Shown: positions 1-9,740 of the stretch, piece after piece | Numbering within the stretch: position 1 is the first letter of the stretch | Layout: every line of letters starts with the position of its first letter | DNA from: Albidovulum marisflavi | GTDB taxonomy: Bacteria > Pseudomonadota > Alphaproteobacteria > Rhodobacterales > Rhodobacteraceae | DNA: 64,000 bases | NCBI RefSeq assembly: GCF_025751435.1 | Contig: NZ_JAOWKY010000001.1 | Span: forward strand, 1-64,000 | Reading direction: 5' to 3' | Program-made: the position numbers and the translations under genes | The notes under the pieces: generated by a model | Told to the model about the DNA's origin: nothing | Databases searched by the model: none | The model's input: the letters and a program-made list of their open reading frames with translations, nothing else

Positions 1-806
1 CCTCGGCGGCGGCGGCGGAAGCGGCCAAGCTTGACGGCGTGAAGAAGGTGCTCTGCGCCGAGGATCCGTCGCTCGGTCACCGCCTTGCGGAACCCACTGC
101 GGCGCTGATCGTGTCGCTCGCGGGCGACTATTCGCACATCGTCGCGCCCGCGACGACGGACGCGAAGAACGTGCTGCCGCGCGTCGCCGCGCTTCTGGAC
201 GTGATGGTGATCTCGGATGTCTCGGGCGTCGTCGATGCCGACACGTTCGAGCGCCCGATCTACGCCGGCAACGCGATCCAGACGGTGAAATCCTCGGACG
301 GCAAGAAGGTCGTCTCGATCCGCACCGCGACCTTCGATCCGGCGGGCCAGGGCGGCTCGGCTTCGGTCGAGACGATCTCGGCCGTCGCGAACCCCGGGCT
401 GAGCGAGTGGGTCGAGGACAAGGTCGCGACCTCGGACCGTCCGGAACTGACCTCGGCCGGCATCGTCGTCTCCGGTGGCCGCGGCGTCGGCTCCCAGTCC
501 GACTTCGCGCTGATCGAGAAGCTCGCCGACAAGCTCGGCGCCGCCGTGGGCGCGTCGCGCGCCGCCGTCGACTCGGGCTTCGCGCCGAACGACTGGCAGG
601 TCGGCCAGACCGGCAAGGTCGTGGCGCCGCAGCTGTACGTGGCCGTCGGCATCTCGGGCGCGATCCAGCACCTGGCGGGCATGAAGGACAGCAAGGTCAT
701 CGTCGCCATCAACAAGGACGAAGAGGCCCCGATCTTCCAGGTCGCCGATTACGGCCTCGTCGCAGACCTCTTCACCGCCGTCCCGGAACTGACCGAAAAG
801 CTGTGA
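1..806 (+). CDS. etfA: Electron transfer flavoprotein subunit alpha (5' truncated)
   Basis: C-terminal part of EtfA, the FAD-binding subunit that passes electrons from acyl-CoA and other dehydrogenases to ETF-ubiquinone oxidoreductase. The reading frame is open from base 3, so the gene begins before the window; the GTG at 39 is an internal codon. Seen: the conserved C-terminal FAD domain with SGGRGVGS, then [10 protein letters not shown], the [11 protein letters not shown] block and [11 protein letters not shown], ending in a typical VPELTEKL tail. This matches roseobacter EtfA closely. etfB would be expected just upstream, outside the window. A strong terminator follows the stop codon. Confidence 0.97.
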   Translation, partial: SAAAAEAAKLDGVKKVLCAEDPSLGHRLAEPTAALIVSLAGDYSHIVAPATTDAKNVLPRVAALLDVMVISDVSGVVDADTFERPIYAGNAIQTVKSSDGKKVVSIRTATFDPAGQGGSASVETISAVANPGLSEWVEDKVATSDRPELTSAGIVVSGGRGVGSQSDFALIEKLADKLGAAVGASRAAVDSGFAPNDWQVGQTGKVVAPQLYVAVGISGAIQHLAGMKDSKVIVAINKDEEAPIFQVADYGLVADLFTAVPELTEKL

Positions 807-833
807 TCCGGCGGCGAAGCCGGACATGAAACC

Positions 834-862
834 AAAAGGCCCGCCAATTGGCGGGCCTTTTT
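834..862 (+). terminator. Rho-independent terminator after etfA
   Basis: An 8-bp perfect GC-rich stem (GGCCCGCC / GGCGGGCC, 838-845 and 850-857) with an AATT loop is followed by five T residues, 30 bases after the etfA stop. It also shows that the reading frame open from 826 cannot be the true start of the next gene. Confidence 0.92.
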
Positions 863-960
863 CTTGCAGCGCGCCGTCAGGCGGCTTGCCGTTGCCCAGC
901 CAAGCGGGAAGGATGGCAAGGGCGCGCCAGAGCTGCGCGGCCGTCACGCCCGGGTTCATC

Positions 961-2292
961 ATGTCTCATGTCTTCCCCCGCCACACACACCGCCTGCCAC
1001 CCCGCGCGGTGCGCGGTCAGGGCTGCTACATCTTCGACGAAACCGGGAAGGCCTACCTGGATGCCTCGGGCGGTGCGGCGGTATCCTGCCTTGGTCACAG
1101 CGACCCGGACGTCATCGCAGCCGTGCAGAACCAGGTTGCGCAACTGGCCTTCGCGCACACCGGGTTCTTCACTTCGGGTCCCTCCGAGGATCTTGCCGAC
1201 CTTCTGATCGCGAACGCGCCCGGTTCGCTTGATCGCGTCTACTTCGTCTCTGGCGGATCCGAGGCGGTGGAGGCCGCGATCAAGCTTGCGCGCCAGTATC
1301 ATCTTGAACGCGGCGATCCGGGCCGGCGGCGGCTGATCGCGCGGCGGCAAAGCTATCACGGTAACACGCTTGGCGCGCTGGCCGCAGGCGGCAACCAATG
1401 GCGGCGGCAGCCATTCGAGCCGCTTCTGATCGAGGTCAGCCACATCGCGCCCTGCTACGAATACGTACTGCGCGAGGCGGGCGAAAGCGCCGAAGACTAC
1501 GGCCTTCGCGCCGCACAGGAACTTGAGGATGAGATCCTGCGCCTTGGCCCCGGCAACGTCATGGCCTTCATCGCAGAGCCGGTCGGAGGGGCCACGATCG
1601 GCGCCGTTCCACCGGTACCCGGCTATTTTCGTCGGATCCGAGAGATCTGCGACCGCTACGGGGTCCTTCTGATCCTCGACGAAGTGATGTGCGGCATGGG
1701 GCGCACCGGCCACCTCTTCGCCTGTGAGGCAGAGGGCGTCGCGCCCGACATACTTTGCATCGCCAAGGGCCTGGGTGCCGGCTACCAGCCCATCGGCGCA
1801 ATGCTTTGCAGCAAGGAAATCTACAGCGCGATCGAAGAGGGCAGCGGCTTCTTCCAGCACGGACACACCTACTTGGGCCACCCGGTTGCCACCGCCGCGG
1901 GGCTTGCCGTGCTGCGCAAGCTGCTGGACGCCGATCTGGCCGCGCGCTCGGCGCGGATGGGCGAAAGGCTGTCGCTCGCCCTGCGCGACACGTTCGGTCA
2001 GCACCCGCATGTGGGTGATATCCGGGGCCGCGGGCTTTTCATCGGCATGGAATTCGTCGCGGACAGAGAGCGCAAGTCACCCTTCGATCCTGCCTTGGGG
2101 ATCGCGGCCCGGCTCAAGGCCGCCGCGTTCGATGCGGGGCTTGTCTGCTATCCGATGTCGGGCACGCGCGACGGCAAGCTTGGCGATCACGTGCTTCTGG
2201 CGCCGCCGTTCATCCTGGAGGATCGGCAGATCGAGGAGATCATCGACAAGCTCGCGCGGGCGATCGCCGCCGCTCTCGGCCAAGATGGCTGA
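961..2292 (+). CDS. Class III (omega-type) aminotransferase, PLP-dependent
   Basis: A 443-residue fold-type I aminotransferase of class III. The PLP lysine is Lys269 in AKGLGAGYQP. The ring-stacking aspartate is Asp240 in LILDEVMCG, and SGGSEAVEAAIK binds the cofactor phosphate. The frame is open further upstream to 826, but that part lies inside the etfA terminator, so the ATG at 961 (MSHVFPRHTH) is chosen; its Shine-Dalgarno sequence is weak. The family acts on omega-amino acids, polyamines or beta-alanine-like substrates; the sequence alone does not say which. The convergent asparaginase ends 13 bases after this stop. Confidence 0.9.
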   Translation: MSHVFPRHTHRLPPRAVRGQGCYIFDETGKAYLDASGGAAVSCLGHSDPDVIAAVQNQVAQLAFAHTGFFTSGPSEDLADLLIANAPGSLDRVYFVSGGSEAVEAAIKLARQYHLERGDPGRRRLIARRQSYHGNTLGALAAGGNQWRRQPFEPLLIEVSHIAPCYEYVLREAGESAEDYGLRAAQELEDEILRLGPGNVMAFIAEPVGGATIGAVPPVPGYFRRIREICDRYGVLLILDEVMCGMGRTGHLFACEAEGVAPDILCIAKGLGAGYQPIGAMLCSKEIYSAIEEGSGFFQHGHTYLGHPVATAAGLAVLRKLLDADLAARSARMGERLSLALRDTFGQHPHVGDIRGRGLFIGMEFVADRERKSPFDPALGIAARLKAAAFDAGLVCYPMSGTRDGKLGDHVLLAPPFILEDRQIEEIIDKLARAIAAALGQDG

Positions 2293-2305
2293 CAGTCGGC
2301 AGAGC

Positions 2306-3166
2306 CTATCTGGAAAGATCCAGCCAAAGCCGGATCAAGGCCGCTTCGGGGGTTTCTTCCCCACCATTTTCGCAGCCCGCGCGCCAGAGGGCCGCACCCG
2401 CAGCGTAGCTTCCCGGCAGCAGACCGCCCGACTCGCACTGGCTGACCGCACGGATTCGGCAACCGCGCGCGACCGCGGCGCGAAGCACCGACTCCAGTAC
2501 GGGGTCGGACATGATCGTCCCTGCACCGAAGACGCGCAGCACGGCACCGTCCAGTTCGGCCAGCATTGCCGCTACGGCAGGGGCGGACAACCCAGGCGAC
2601 AGCGTCAGTATTGCAAGCTGCCGGTCCTGAAAGCGCAGCGGCCGAAAGGGGACCGCGGGCTGAGACTGCTGGATGGACCGGAACGCGTCGGCTTGTTGCG
2701 AATGGTGCTTGACCAGACCGCCCGCGGGAAGGACGCGCCCCGCAAATGCGAGCCACACACCCGGCCTGCCGCCAAGCGCTATGTCCAGGGCAAGCGCTAG
2801 GTTCCCCTCGGCATCGCCGCCGGTGTTCAGCGGATGCATCGCGCCGCACAGAACGATCGGGACGCCAATGCCCGCCAAGGCTTGCGCCAGTGCAGCGCCG
2901 CTGAAGCTCATGGTATCGGTGCCGTGGGTCACGATCACACCCGCGCCCTCGAACGCCGCAACGGCGTCTATGATGATGTTCCAGTGCCGAGGTCCGATTT
3001 CGGCGCTGTCCACCAGGGGCTCAAAGGTGCGCACCTCGATCTCGGTGCCGTTCCGCTTGATCCGTTCCAGCGCGCCTTCGACGATCCCGGCCGCCGGCAT
3101 CAGCCCGTCGGGGCCGGAAACCATACCGATCGTACCGCCGGTGTGAAGAACCAGAATCTTCGCCAT
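2306..3166 (-). CDS. L-asparaginase/glutaminase family protein
   Basis: A 286-residue asparaginase hydrolysing asparagine to aspartate and ammonia. Both threonine motifs are present: HTGGTIG near the N-terminus (nucleophile Thr12) and HGTDTMS (residues 81-87). It has no signal peptide, so it is probably cytoplasmic, and it is somewhat short for the roughly 330-residue family. The start is set at the ATG at 3166; an in-frame TTG at 3181 would add five residues but has poorer context. It is transcribed towards the aminotransferase gene and appears monocistronic. Confidence 0.88.
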   Translation of the reverse strand: MAKILVLHTGGTIGMVSGPDGLMPAAGIVEGALERIKRNGTEIEVRTFEPLVDSAEIGPRHWNIIIDAVAAFEGAGVIVTHGTDTMSFSGAALAQALAGIGVPIVLCGAMHPLNTGGDAEGNLALALDIALGGRPGVWLAFAGRVLPAGGLVKHHSQQADAFRSIQQSQPAVPFRPLRFQDRQLAILTLSPGLSAPAVAAMLAELDGAVLRVFGAGTIMSDPVLESVLRAAVARGCRIRAVSQCESGGLLPGSYAAGAALWRAGCENGGEETPEAALIRLWLDLSR

Positions 3167-3346
3167 CTCCCCTATCCCCAATGTTCCCGTTCAAGCTCTA
3201 GCAGAAGGCCAGGCGGAGCGACATGCTTGCGCAGAGCATTGGAACATTGAAGACGGGCAGTCAGAGAGAGGCCAATCCTTACGATCTGCACCGGGTCAAC
3301 CTCGGATCATTCCGATGCTGCACTCAGGGAAGCCGTCGATGCGCGC

Positions 3347-3982
3347 TCACGCGGGTTCCCCGCCGAGGGCTTCCCAAAAGTCGGCCCTCAGGTTGTGGTG
3401 AGGAAATGGCTCGTCCGGCACATCGACCTCAAGGAAATCACAAAGCGGTTCCCAACCTTCCGCGACATCGAAGACGAGCACGCGGTCCGCGGGCAGTGCC
3501 TCTTGCACTTCCTTGGTCCTGCGACGATAGGCGGCCAGTCCGATCTCCTTGTCGTCAAGAACGCCCCCGAAAGTGACCTTTCCCGCCAGATCGTTCCACG
3601 CCGACAGGATGTCGCGAATGTGGGGCGGCAGCGGCAGATCCTGATACCTGGCCATCAGCTTGCCGATCGTCTTTTCGAAACTGACCCACCATTTTTCTTC
3701 GGGCCGCACTGTATGGACCACCTTTGCGTTGGGAAACGCGGTGGCCAATTCGCGCCAGACATGCGCGCCCGGCCAGTCCACCTGCGACTTGTACCCGTCG
3801 AATACGGCTTCCCAATCGACCGGATCTCCGGCTGCCAGCCTCTGCCAATGCACCACTTGCCCAGGGTCTACGACGATTTCGTGCATGTGGTGACAGCGCC
3901 CGTAACCCAGACGCTCCAGTGCCGCCTTGAGGGATTTTGTTCCTGTCCGTCCAAACCCTGAACCGATGACTTCAAGTGCCAT
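3347..3982 (-). CDS. Sulfotransferase family protein
   Basis: A 211-residue protein with the P-loop-like PAPS-binding signature GSGFGRTGTKSLKAAL at its N-terminus and a later VRPEEKWWVSF block, typical of the short alphaproteobacterial and fungal sulfotransferase-like family. Members are assumed to transfer sulfonate from PAPS, but few have a known acceptor. The ATG at 3982 is preceded by GGAGAA at good spacing, so it is preferred over an upstream in-frame start at 4009. It stands alone between asparaginase and dapD on the same strand. Confidence 0.8.
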   Translation of the reverse strand: MALEVIGSGFGRTGTKSLKAALERLGYGRCHHMHEIVVDPGQVVHWQRLAAGDPVDWEAVFDGYKSQVDWPGAHVWRELATAFPNAKVVHTVRPEEKWWVSFEKTIGKLMARYQDLPLPPHIRDILSAWNDLAGKVTFGGVLDDKEIGLAAYRRRTKEVQEALPADRVLVFDVAEGWEPLCDFLEVDVPDEPFPHHNLRADFWEALGGEPA

Positions 3983-4115
3983 GTCAGATTCTCCTCGCCC
4001 ATCGGACAAGCATCAGCCCACGTTCAGCATATGTCTACAATGATCGCTCTATCGCCGGCGCAAGTCTTGCTCTGAAGTGCAGCTCAACCTGCCCGATCAG
4101 CCCGCACCTCGGACG

Positions 4116-4144
4116 AAAACGCCCCCGCAGAACTCTGCGGGGGC
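4116..4144 (-). terminator. Rho-independent terminator after dapD
   Basis: A 10-bp GC-rich stem (GCCCCCGCAG / CTGCGGGGGC, 4121-4130 and 4135-4144) is followed on the minus strand by GTTTTC, 31 bases downstream of the dapD stop codon. Confidence 0.88.
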
Positions 4145-4174
4145 GCTTGCAAGCCGAAGGTGCAGTCAGGGCGA

Positions 4175-5002
4175 TCAGTCCCGAAGCAGTTCGTTGATCC
4201 CGGTCTTCGAACGGGTCTGTGCGTCGACCTTCTTCACGATCACCGCGCAGTAAAGGTTTACGCCGCCCTTCGACGGCATCGACCCGGCAACCACCACTGA
4301 ATAGGGCGGAACCTCGCCATACATCACTTCACCGGTCTCGCGGTCGACAATCTTGGTTGACTTGCCGATGAAGACGCCCATGCCAAGCACGGAGCCTTCG
4401 CGCACGATGCAGCCCTCGACAACTTCGGAGCGGGCCCCGATGAAGCAGTTGTCCTCGATGATCGTGGGGCCCGCTTGCATCGGTTCAAGCACGCCGCCGA
4501 TCCCGACGCCACCGGACAGGTGGACGTTCTTGCCGATCTGGGCACAGGACCCGACGGTGGCCCAGGTGTCGACCATCGTGCCGCTGTCGACATAGGCGCC
4601 AAGGTTCACGAACGACGGCATCAGAACCACACCCGGCGCGACATAGGCCGAGCGGCGCACGATGCAGTTCGGGACGGCGCGAAAACCGGCCTGTTTCCAT
4701 TCCTGGTCACCCCAGCCGGCAAACTTGGAATCCACCTTGTCCCACCAGGAACCGCCTTGCGGTCCGCCCGATTGCTGGGCCATGTCCTTCAGGCGGAAGC
4801 CCAGGAGAACGGCCTTCTTGGCCCATTGATTGACGTGCCAGGCTCCGTCCTCGCCCCGCTCGGCCACCCGCAGGCTGCCGGAGTCGAGCGCGGCCAGCGT
4901 CGCTTCGATGGCGTTGCGTGTCTCGCCCTTGGTCGCGGGCGTGATCGTGTCGCGGGCATCCCACGCGGCTTCAATGGCGGCTTCTAGCTGGGCGTTGGAC
5001 AT
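4175..5002 (-). CDS. dapD: 2,3,4,5-tetrahydropyridine-2,6-dicarboxylate N-succinyltransferase
   Basis: A 275-residue DapD, full length. It succinylates tetrahydrodipicolinate with succinyl-CoA in the succinylase branch of lysine and meso-diaminopimelate synthesis. Seen: an N-terminal helical domain, then the left-handed beta-helix of hexapeptide repeats (about residues 105-235) containing [20 protein letters not shown] and [10 protein letters not shown]. The next succinylase-pathway enzyme in this window, dapE (55110-56270), is 50 kb away, so the pathway genes are not clustered. A terminator lies directly downstream. Confidence 0.97.
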   Translation of the reverse strand: MSNAQLEAAIEAAWDARDTITPATKGETRNAIEATLAALDSGSLRVAERGEDGAWHVNQWAKKAVLLGFRLKDMAQQSGGPQGGSWWDKVDSKFAGWGDQEWKQAGFRAVPNCIVRRSAYVAPGVVLMPSFVNLGAYVDSGTMVDTWATVGSCAQIGKNVHLSGGVGIGGVLEPMQAGPTIIEDNCFIGARSEVVEGCIVREGSVLGMGVFIGKSTKIVDRETGEVMYGEVPPYSVVVAGSMPSKGGVNLYCAVIVKKVDAQTRSKTGINELLRD

Positions 5003-5077
5003 GGGCGGGCTCCCCTCTGGCGTATCGGTTGACTTGCGTATGGTCCATAAGGCGCATCGCCGTAGGGCGCAATGCGA

Positions 5078-5998
5078 CTAGCTTTCAAGCGGATCCGGCG
5101 CGGTGTTGGCGCCGCAGACCAGAACCGCGACCCGTTCGCCCGGCAGAGGCCGGTAGGCGCCCGAAAGGACGGCCGCCAGCGCGGTCGCCCCGGCCGGTTC
5201 GACAAGCTGCCGGAGCCCGCGCCACAGCAGCCGCCGCGCATCGAGAATCGCGTCGTCCGGCACGAGAACGGAGGTCACGCCGACCCCGGCGGCAAGCCCG
5301 TAGCAATGCGTGCCGATCCGCCGCGCCCCAAGGGCGTTCGCTGCGACCCCGCCGACTTCGACCTCGGTTTCCGGACCATCGTACAGCGCGCGATGCAGCG
5401 TCGGCGCCAGCTCGGGCTCGACCGCCACGACCTTGCGCCTGCCTTGCAGCCAGCCAAGTGCGCCGCCGATCAACCCGCCGCCGCCGACAGCGATCAGGAT
5501 AGTGTCTGCCTCAAGCCCCTGTTCTTCCCATTCCCGTATCAGGGTGCCCTGCCCGGCAAGCGTCGCAGGGGCGTCATAGGCATGGATCTGCATGGCCCCG
5601 GTCAGGTCCTGATGCGCGCGCGCCGCGTCCAGCGCGTTCTGATAGGCGCCGGGCACCACCGTCAGATTGGCCCCGGTCTCACGGATCAGCGCGATCTTCG
5701 ATGGACCTGCGATTTCGGGAACGAAGATCTGCGCCGGATACCCAAGCCTGCGCGCGGCATGGGCCACGGCCGCCCCGTGGTTGCCCCCCGATGCCGCAAC
5801 CACGCCCGCCGCCGGGACATCGTGGGACAAAAGCGTGTTGAAGGCGCCGCGCGCCTTGAAGCTTCCGGTGTGCTGCAACTGCTCAAGCTTCAACTCGACC
5901 TCGCGATCAAGTCCGAGGTCCACGGACAGGACGGGCGTTCGCCGGACATGGTCCCGGATGCGGGCGGCCGCCGCCTCGATTTCCTTGCGCCAATCCAT
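5078..5998 (-). CDS. Threonine/serine dehydratase, PLP-dependent fold type II
   Basis: A 306-residue fold-type II enzyme deaminating threonine or serine to the 2-oxo acid; a serine racemase role is also possible. The Schiff-base lysine is Lys48 in GSFKARGAF. SGGNHGAAV and the glycine loop GGGGLIGG bind PLP. It lacks the C-terminal ACT regulatory domain of biosynthetic IlvA, so feedback control by isoleucine is unlikely. The reading frame runs open to 6982 but crosses the divergent LOG gene; the ATG at 5998 with GGAG upstream is the natural start. Confidence 0.9.
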   Translation of the reverse strand: MDWRKEIEAAAARIRDHVRRTPVLSVDLGLDREVELKLEQLQHTGSFKARGAFNTLLSHDVPAAGVVAASGGNHGAAVAHAARRLGYPAQIFVPEIAGPSKIALIRETGANLTVVPGAYQNALDAARAHQDLTGAMQIHAYDAPATLAGQGTLIREWEEQGLEADTILIAVGGGGLIGGALGWLQGRRKVVAVEPELAPTLHRALYDGPETEVEVGGVAANALGARRIGTHCYGLAAGVGVTSVLVPDDAILDARRLLWRGLRQLVEPAGATALAAVLSGAYRPLPGERVAVLVCGANTAPDPLES

Positions 5999-6073
5999 TC
6001 GGCACGCTCCATTGCTGGCAAGACCAGGGTGAAAGCTATAGGGCTGTGAAGAAGACCGCACAAGGAACCAGCC

Positions 6074-6877
6074 ATGACCGAAGATCCGCGCAGACATCCG
6101 TTCCGCCACAGTCATCAGGACGTGGAGGCCGCCGACCGCATTCCGGACACGCCGCAAACGCGCGCGCCCGCCTATCGGCTTGCCTTCACGGACAATGAAT
6201 TCTTGTGCCGCGAGGAGCTGCGGCCAGTGCGTCTTCAGTTGGAGCTTCTGAAGCCGCAGATGATCATGGACGAACGCGGCATCCAGTCCACCATCGTGCT
6301 CATGGGGTCCGCGCGCATTCCGGCGAAAGGCATGGAAAAGGGCGGCGCGACCGATGCGCTTGCGGAGTGGTACGAGGTTGCCCGCGAACTTGCCCGCCTG
6401 ATCACCCAGAAAAGCATGGAAAGCTACGGGCGCGAAAACGTGATCGTCACCGGCGGCGGGCCCGGCATCATGGAGGCCGGAAACCGTGGCGCGCACGAGG
6501 CTGGCGGACATTCGATCGGGCTGAACATCGTTCTGCCGCATGAGCAGGCGCCAAACAGCTATGTCACGCCGGACCTGTGCTTCAACTTCCACTACTTCGC
6601 GGTTCGCAAGATGCATTTCCTGATGCGCGCCCGGGCCATCTGCATCTTTCCCGGCGGCTTCGGAACGCTGGACGAGATGTTCGAATCCCTGACCCTGATC
6701 CAGACACGCCGGATGAAACGGGTGCCCTTCCTGCTGTTCGGCAGGGCCTTCTGGGAAAAGATCATCAACTGGCAGGCGCTGGCAGAGGCAGGCACGATCT
6801 CGGCCGAGGATCTTGAGCTGTTCAACTTTGTCGAAACGGCGGAAGAGGCGATGGACATCATCGGGAACTGGCCCTGA
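6074..6877 (+). CDS. LOG family protein (TIGR00730-type Rossmann fold)
   Basis: A 267-residue LOG-family protein with the hallmark PGGFGTLDE motif and the GGGPGIMEAGNRGA nucleotide-binding loop. Characterised members are cytokinin-activating phosphoribohydrolases or nucleoside 5'-monophosphate nucleosidases; in a roseobacter a housekeeping nucleotide-salvage role is more likely than hormone production (inference). It carries about 60 extra N-terminal residues before the Rossmann fold, as in the long bacterial subgroup. It is divergent from the dehydratase gene across 75 bases and convergent with the next gene. Confidence 0.88.
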   Translation: MTEDPRRHPFRHSHQDVEAADRIPDTPQTRAPAYRLAFTDNEFLCREELRPVRLQLELLKPQMIMDERGIQSTIVLMGSARIPAKGMEKGGATDALAEWYEVARELARLITQKSMESYGRENVIVTGGGPGIMEAGNRGAHEAGGHSIGLNIVLPHEQAPNSYVTPDLCFNFHYFAVRKMHFLMRARAICIFPGGFGTLDEMFESLTLIQTRRMKRVPFLLFGRAFWEKIINWQALAEAGTISAEDLELFNFVETAEEAMDIIGNWP

Positions 6878-6893
6878 CTCGGCGCCCCAGGCC

Positions 6894-8108
6894 TCAGCCC
6901 AGCGTTTCGCGCAGCCAGCCGGCGGCGTAGTCCGCCCGCGACACCTGCGCGAAGCGCGCCATGCGGTCAAGTTCGGCTTCAAGCCGGGCGCGGCGGCCCG
7001 CGCCCATCGAAACGCCCGGTTCGGGCCAGAAGGCCCGGACCGCCAGCCTGTCCGCCTGCCGGTCGGCCTTCATGTCGATGCGCCCGATGATGCGGTCACC
7101 CTCAAGCACGGGGAAGACGTAGTAGCCATACTTGCGCTTCGCCTCGGGCACGAAAACTTCGATCCGGTAGTGGAAGCCGAACAGGCGCTCTGCCCGGTTC
7201 CTGTCCCGCAGCGCGGGGTCAAAGGGGCTCAGGATGCGGATGCGCCCCGGCGGTTCGGGCACCTCCGCCCCGTCGACCACGTCGGACCGTGCGAACGATC
7301 TGCGGACCTGCCCCCCGGCGCATTCGATGCCCACCTCGATGATACTGCCACGCTTGACCGCAGCCGCGCACCAATCCTTCGCCTCGTCCGGTGTGACCTT
7401 CGCGAAGAAGGCCGCGATTTCGCCCGACGTGGCAAAACCCAACCTGTCAAGCGCGGCATTGCAGGCCCAGTCGATGGTCTGCGACTGCGAGGGCGCGTGG
7501 CACAGGTATTCGTCCGGTATGACCCGTTCGGTCAGGTCGTAGATCTTGCGGAACGCGTCGCGCCGGACCACCGAAAGCCTGCCGACCCGCCAAAGGTATT
7601 CCAGCGCGATCTTGGATGGGTTCCAGTCCCACCATCCGCCGGAACTGCGCGCCTCTGACTCTCCGACTTCCGAGGTCGAAACGGGGCCGTTTTCCGCGAC
7701 ATGCGCCAGAACTTCATCGAACCTGGCGTCGAATCCCTGGCCATGCCACTTGGCCCAGCGTTCGCGCAGGCGCGTCTCGTCCCGCCCGAACCGCAGGCGC
7801 CAGTGCGGGAAGAACGACGAGGGTATGATCGAGGCGTCGTGCGTCCAGTGTTCGAACAGCTTGCGGTCCTGATCGTGCAGGCGGGATAGGTGTTCGGGCC
7901 GGTAGGCCTGCCGCCGCGCGAACAGGATCATGTGATGGGCGCGTTCGACCGTGTTGATGCTGTCGACCTGGACGAAGCCAAGCCGTTCGATCAGCGCAAG
8001 CAGATCATCGCCCTTGGCCGTGCCAACCGGCCGCTCGGCCAGCGCGTGGCGGTCGAGGAACAGGCGGCGCGCCGCCCGGTTGGTCAGGATCGGAAGGTTC
8101 CGGGACAT
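6894..8108 (-). CDS. Winged-helix protein of the YcaQ/AlkX (HTH_42) family
   Basis: A 404-residue member of the YcaQ/AlkX family. It opens with the segment up to RRLFLDRHAL, followed by GFVQVDSINTVERAHHMILF and a conserved W/H-rich centre (FEHWTHDASIIP). Known members are DNA glycosylases that unhook interstrand crosslinks, so a role in alkylation or crosslink repair is likely. Family assignment rests on these motifs; catalytic activity here is inferred. It sits upstream of rlmN on the same strand, 107 bases apart, and could be a separate transcript. Confidence 0.82.
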   Translation of the reverse strand: MSRNLPILTNRAARRLFLDRHALAERPVGTAKGDDLLALIERLGFVQVDSINTVERAHHMILFARRQAYRPEHLSRLHDQDRKLFEHWTHDASIIPSSFFPHWRLRFGRDETRLRERWAKWHGQGFDARFDEVLAHVAENGPVSTSEVGESEARSSGGWWDWNPSKIALEYLWRVGRLSVVRRDAFRKIYDLTERVIPDEYLCHAPSQSQTIDWACNAALDRLGFATSGEIAAFFAKVTPDEAKDWCAAAVKRGSIIEVGIECAGGQVRRSFARSDVVDGAEVPEPPGRIRILSPFDPALRDRNRAERLFGFHYRIEVFVPEAKRKYGYYVFPVLEGDRIIGRIDMKADRQADRLAVRAFWPEPGVSMGAGRRARLEAELDRMARFAQVSRADYAAGWLRETLG

Positions 8109-8215
8109 GACCCAAGCGTTAGCAGCCGCGGCGCGCGGGTCAACCGTCGCGCGCGCGGACGCCCGGATTGATGCCCGGATTAATCACGGGGCTTCACGCC
8201 GATCTCACGCGCAGC

Positions 8216-9412
8216 CTATTGGCTGGACGTCTGCATCCCGGTTTCCGCCTCGATCTGCGCCCGGCTCTTGCGGGCGCGCTCGGTCGCGGACTTGAGCTGG
8301 CCGCAGGCCGCCATGATGTCCTCGCCCCTGGGCGTGCGGATCGGAGAGGCATAGCCGGCCTTGTAGATGATGTCGGCAAAGGCCTCGATCCGTTCCCAGT
8401 CGGAACGCTGATAGGGGCTGCCGGGCCATTCGTTGAAGGGAATGAGGTTGATCTTGGCCGGGATTCCGCGGATCAGCTTCACAAGCCGCTTGGCGTCCTC
8501 GTCACTGTCGTTCACGCCCTTCAGCATCACGTATTCGAAGGTGATGCGTTCGGAGTTCGACAGCCGCGGATATTCGCGCAGCGCGCCCAGAAGCGTCTCG
8601 ATGTTCCAGCGCTTGTTGATCGGGACCAGCCTGTCGCGGACATCGTCGGTCGTGGCATGGAAGCTGACCGCCAGAAGGCAGCCGATTTCCTGGGCGGTCT
8701 TGGCAATCTCGGGCACGACCCCGCTGGTCGACAGCGTGATCCGCCGACGCGACAGCGTCAGCCCCTCGCCGTCCATCACGATCTTCATCGCGTCGCGGAC
8801 ATTGTCGAAATTGTAGAGCGGCTCGCCCATGCCCATCAGCACGACGTTGGACACCAGCCGCGTCTCGTTCTTGGGGTCGCCCGGCTTGGGCCATTCGCCC
8901 AGATCGTCGCGCGCCACCAGCACCTGGCCGACGATTTCCCCGGCGGTCAGGTTGCGGACCAGTTTCTGCGTGCCGGTATGACAGAACGAACAGGTCAGCG
9001 TGCAGCCGACCTGGCTGGAAATGCACAGCGTGCCGCGGTTTTCCTCGGGGATGTAGACGGTCTCGACCTCATGCCCGCCCGCGATGCGCAGCAGGTACTT
9101 GCGCGTCCCGTCCGCCGAGATCTGGCGCGTCACCACCTCGGGCAGCGCGATCTCGAACTTGTCGGCCAGCATGGCGCGATAGTCCTTGGCAAGGTTGGTC
9201 ATCCCCGCGAAGTCGCGCACGCCCCAGTGGTAAATCCATTGCCAGATCTGACCGACCCGCATCTTCGCCTGCTTTTCCGGCGTGCCGGCGGCGATCAGGG
9301 CGTCGCGCAACTGATCGCGCGTCAGGCCGACAAGGTTGACGCGGCCGCCTTCGGGCAGCTTGCGGGCGATGGTCACGACGTCCTGCGTGACGGGGGCTGT
9401 GGCTTCGTTCAT
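8216..9412 (-). CDS. rlmN: Dual-specificity 23S rRNA/tRNA adenine-2 methyltransferase RlmN
   Basis: A 398-residue radical-SAM methyltransferase that methylates C2 of A2503 in 23S rRNA (and A37 of some tRNAs). The 4Fe-4S cysteines are visible as Cys137, Cys141 and Cys144 in CTLTCSFC. The C-terminal catalytic cysteine is near residue 370 (MAACGQL), and the SAM-binding [12 protein letters not shown] motif is present. Length is normal for the family. It is the last gene of the run that includes the molybdenum hydroxylase operon, 79 bases after the MoaD-like gene, and is probably transcribed on its own. Confidence 0.97.
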   Translation of the reverse strand: MNEATAPVTQDVVTIARKLPEGGRVNLVGLTRDQLRDALIAAGTPEKQAKMRVGQIWQWIYHWGVRDFAGMTNLAKDYRAMLADKFEIALPEVVTRQISADGTRKYLLRIAGGHEVETVYIPEENRGTLCISSQVGCTLTCSFCHTGTQKLVRNLTAGEIVGQVLVARDDLGEWPKPGDPKNETRLVSNVVLMGMGEPLYNFDNVRDAMKIVMDGEGLTLSRRRITLSTSGVVPEIAKTAQEIGCLLAVSFHATTDDVRDRLVPINKRWNIETLLGALREYPRLSNSERITFEYVMLKGVNDSDEDAKRLVKLIRGIPAKINLIPFNEWPGSPYQRSDWERIEAFADIIYKAGYASPIRTPRGEDIMAACGQLKSATERARKSRAQIEAETGMQTSSQ

Positions 9413-9491
9413 GGGCGTTCCCGGGATCCAAGGTCCGCCCTTATATGGGATTCGCGGGCAAAACGGAACAGTGCCCGTCTTGACCCGCCAT

Positions 9492-9737
9492 TCACCCCCC
9501 CGTCATGTAGGGCATCAGCACGACTTCGCTGTCCGGTTCGATCCTCGTGAACCACGCCTCGCGGTAGATCTTGCCGTCCAGCGCAAGCGACACGCCGCGC
9601 TTGATCTGCGGCTCAAGGCCCGGATAGCGGGCGGCGAGTTCGTCCAGAAGCTCCTTGAACGTCCTCGCCTCCACTTCCACCTCTGCCTGCCCATCGGCCG
9701 CCGAACGTAGCGTGCCCCAAAGCAGGACCTTGACCAT
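9492..9737 (-). CDS. MoaD/ThiS family beta-grasp protein
   Basis: An 81-residue ubiquitin-like protein ending in Gly-Gly (LMPYMTGG), the tail that is thiocarboxylated in MoaD and ThiS sulfur carriers. The body ([17 protein letters not shown]...[16 protein letters not shown]) fits the MoaD/ThiS fold. It begins only three bases after the stop of the molybdenum-binding hydroxylase subunit, so it is almost certainly cotranscribed with it. The context suggests a role in supplying or maturing the molybdopterin cofactor of that enzyme (inference). It could also be an unrelated sulfur carrier or a house MoaD. Confidence 0.82.
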   Translation of the reverse strand: MVKVLLWGTLRSAADGQAEVEVEARTFKELLDELAARYPGLEPQIKRGVSLALDGKIYREAWFTRIEPDSEVVLMPYMTGG

Positions 9738-9740
9738 CGC

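Noticed and set aside
826-960. Upstream extension of the aminotransferase frame to 826
   Set aside because: It contains the etfA terminator and encodes low-complexity sequence with no family match.
5999-6982. 328-codon N-terminal extension of the threonine dehydratase
   Set aside because: This part lies opposite the LOG gene and has no dehydratase similarity.
8168-9550. 460-codon open frame opposite rlmN
   Set aside because: Shadow of rlmN; low-complexity His/Asp/Arg-rich product.
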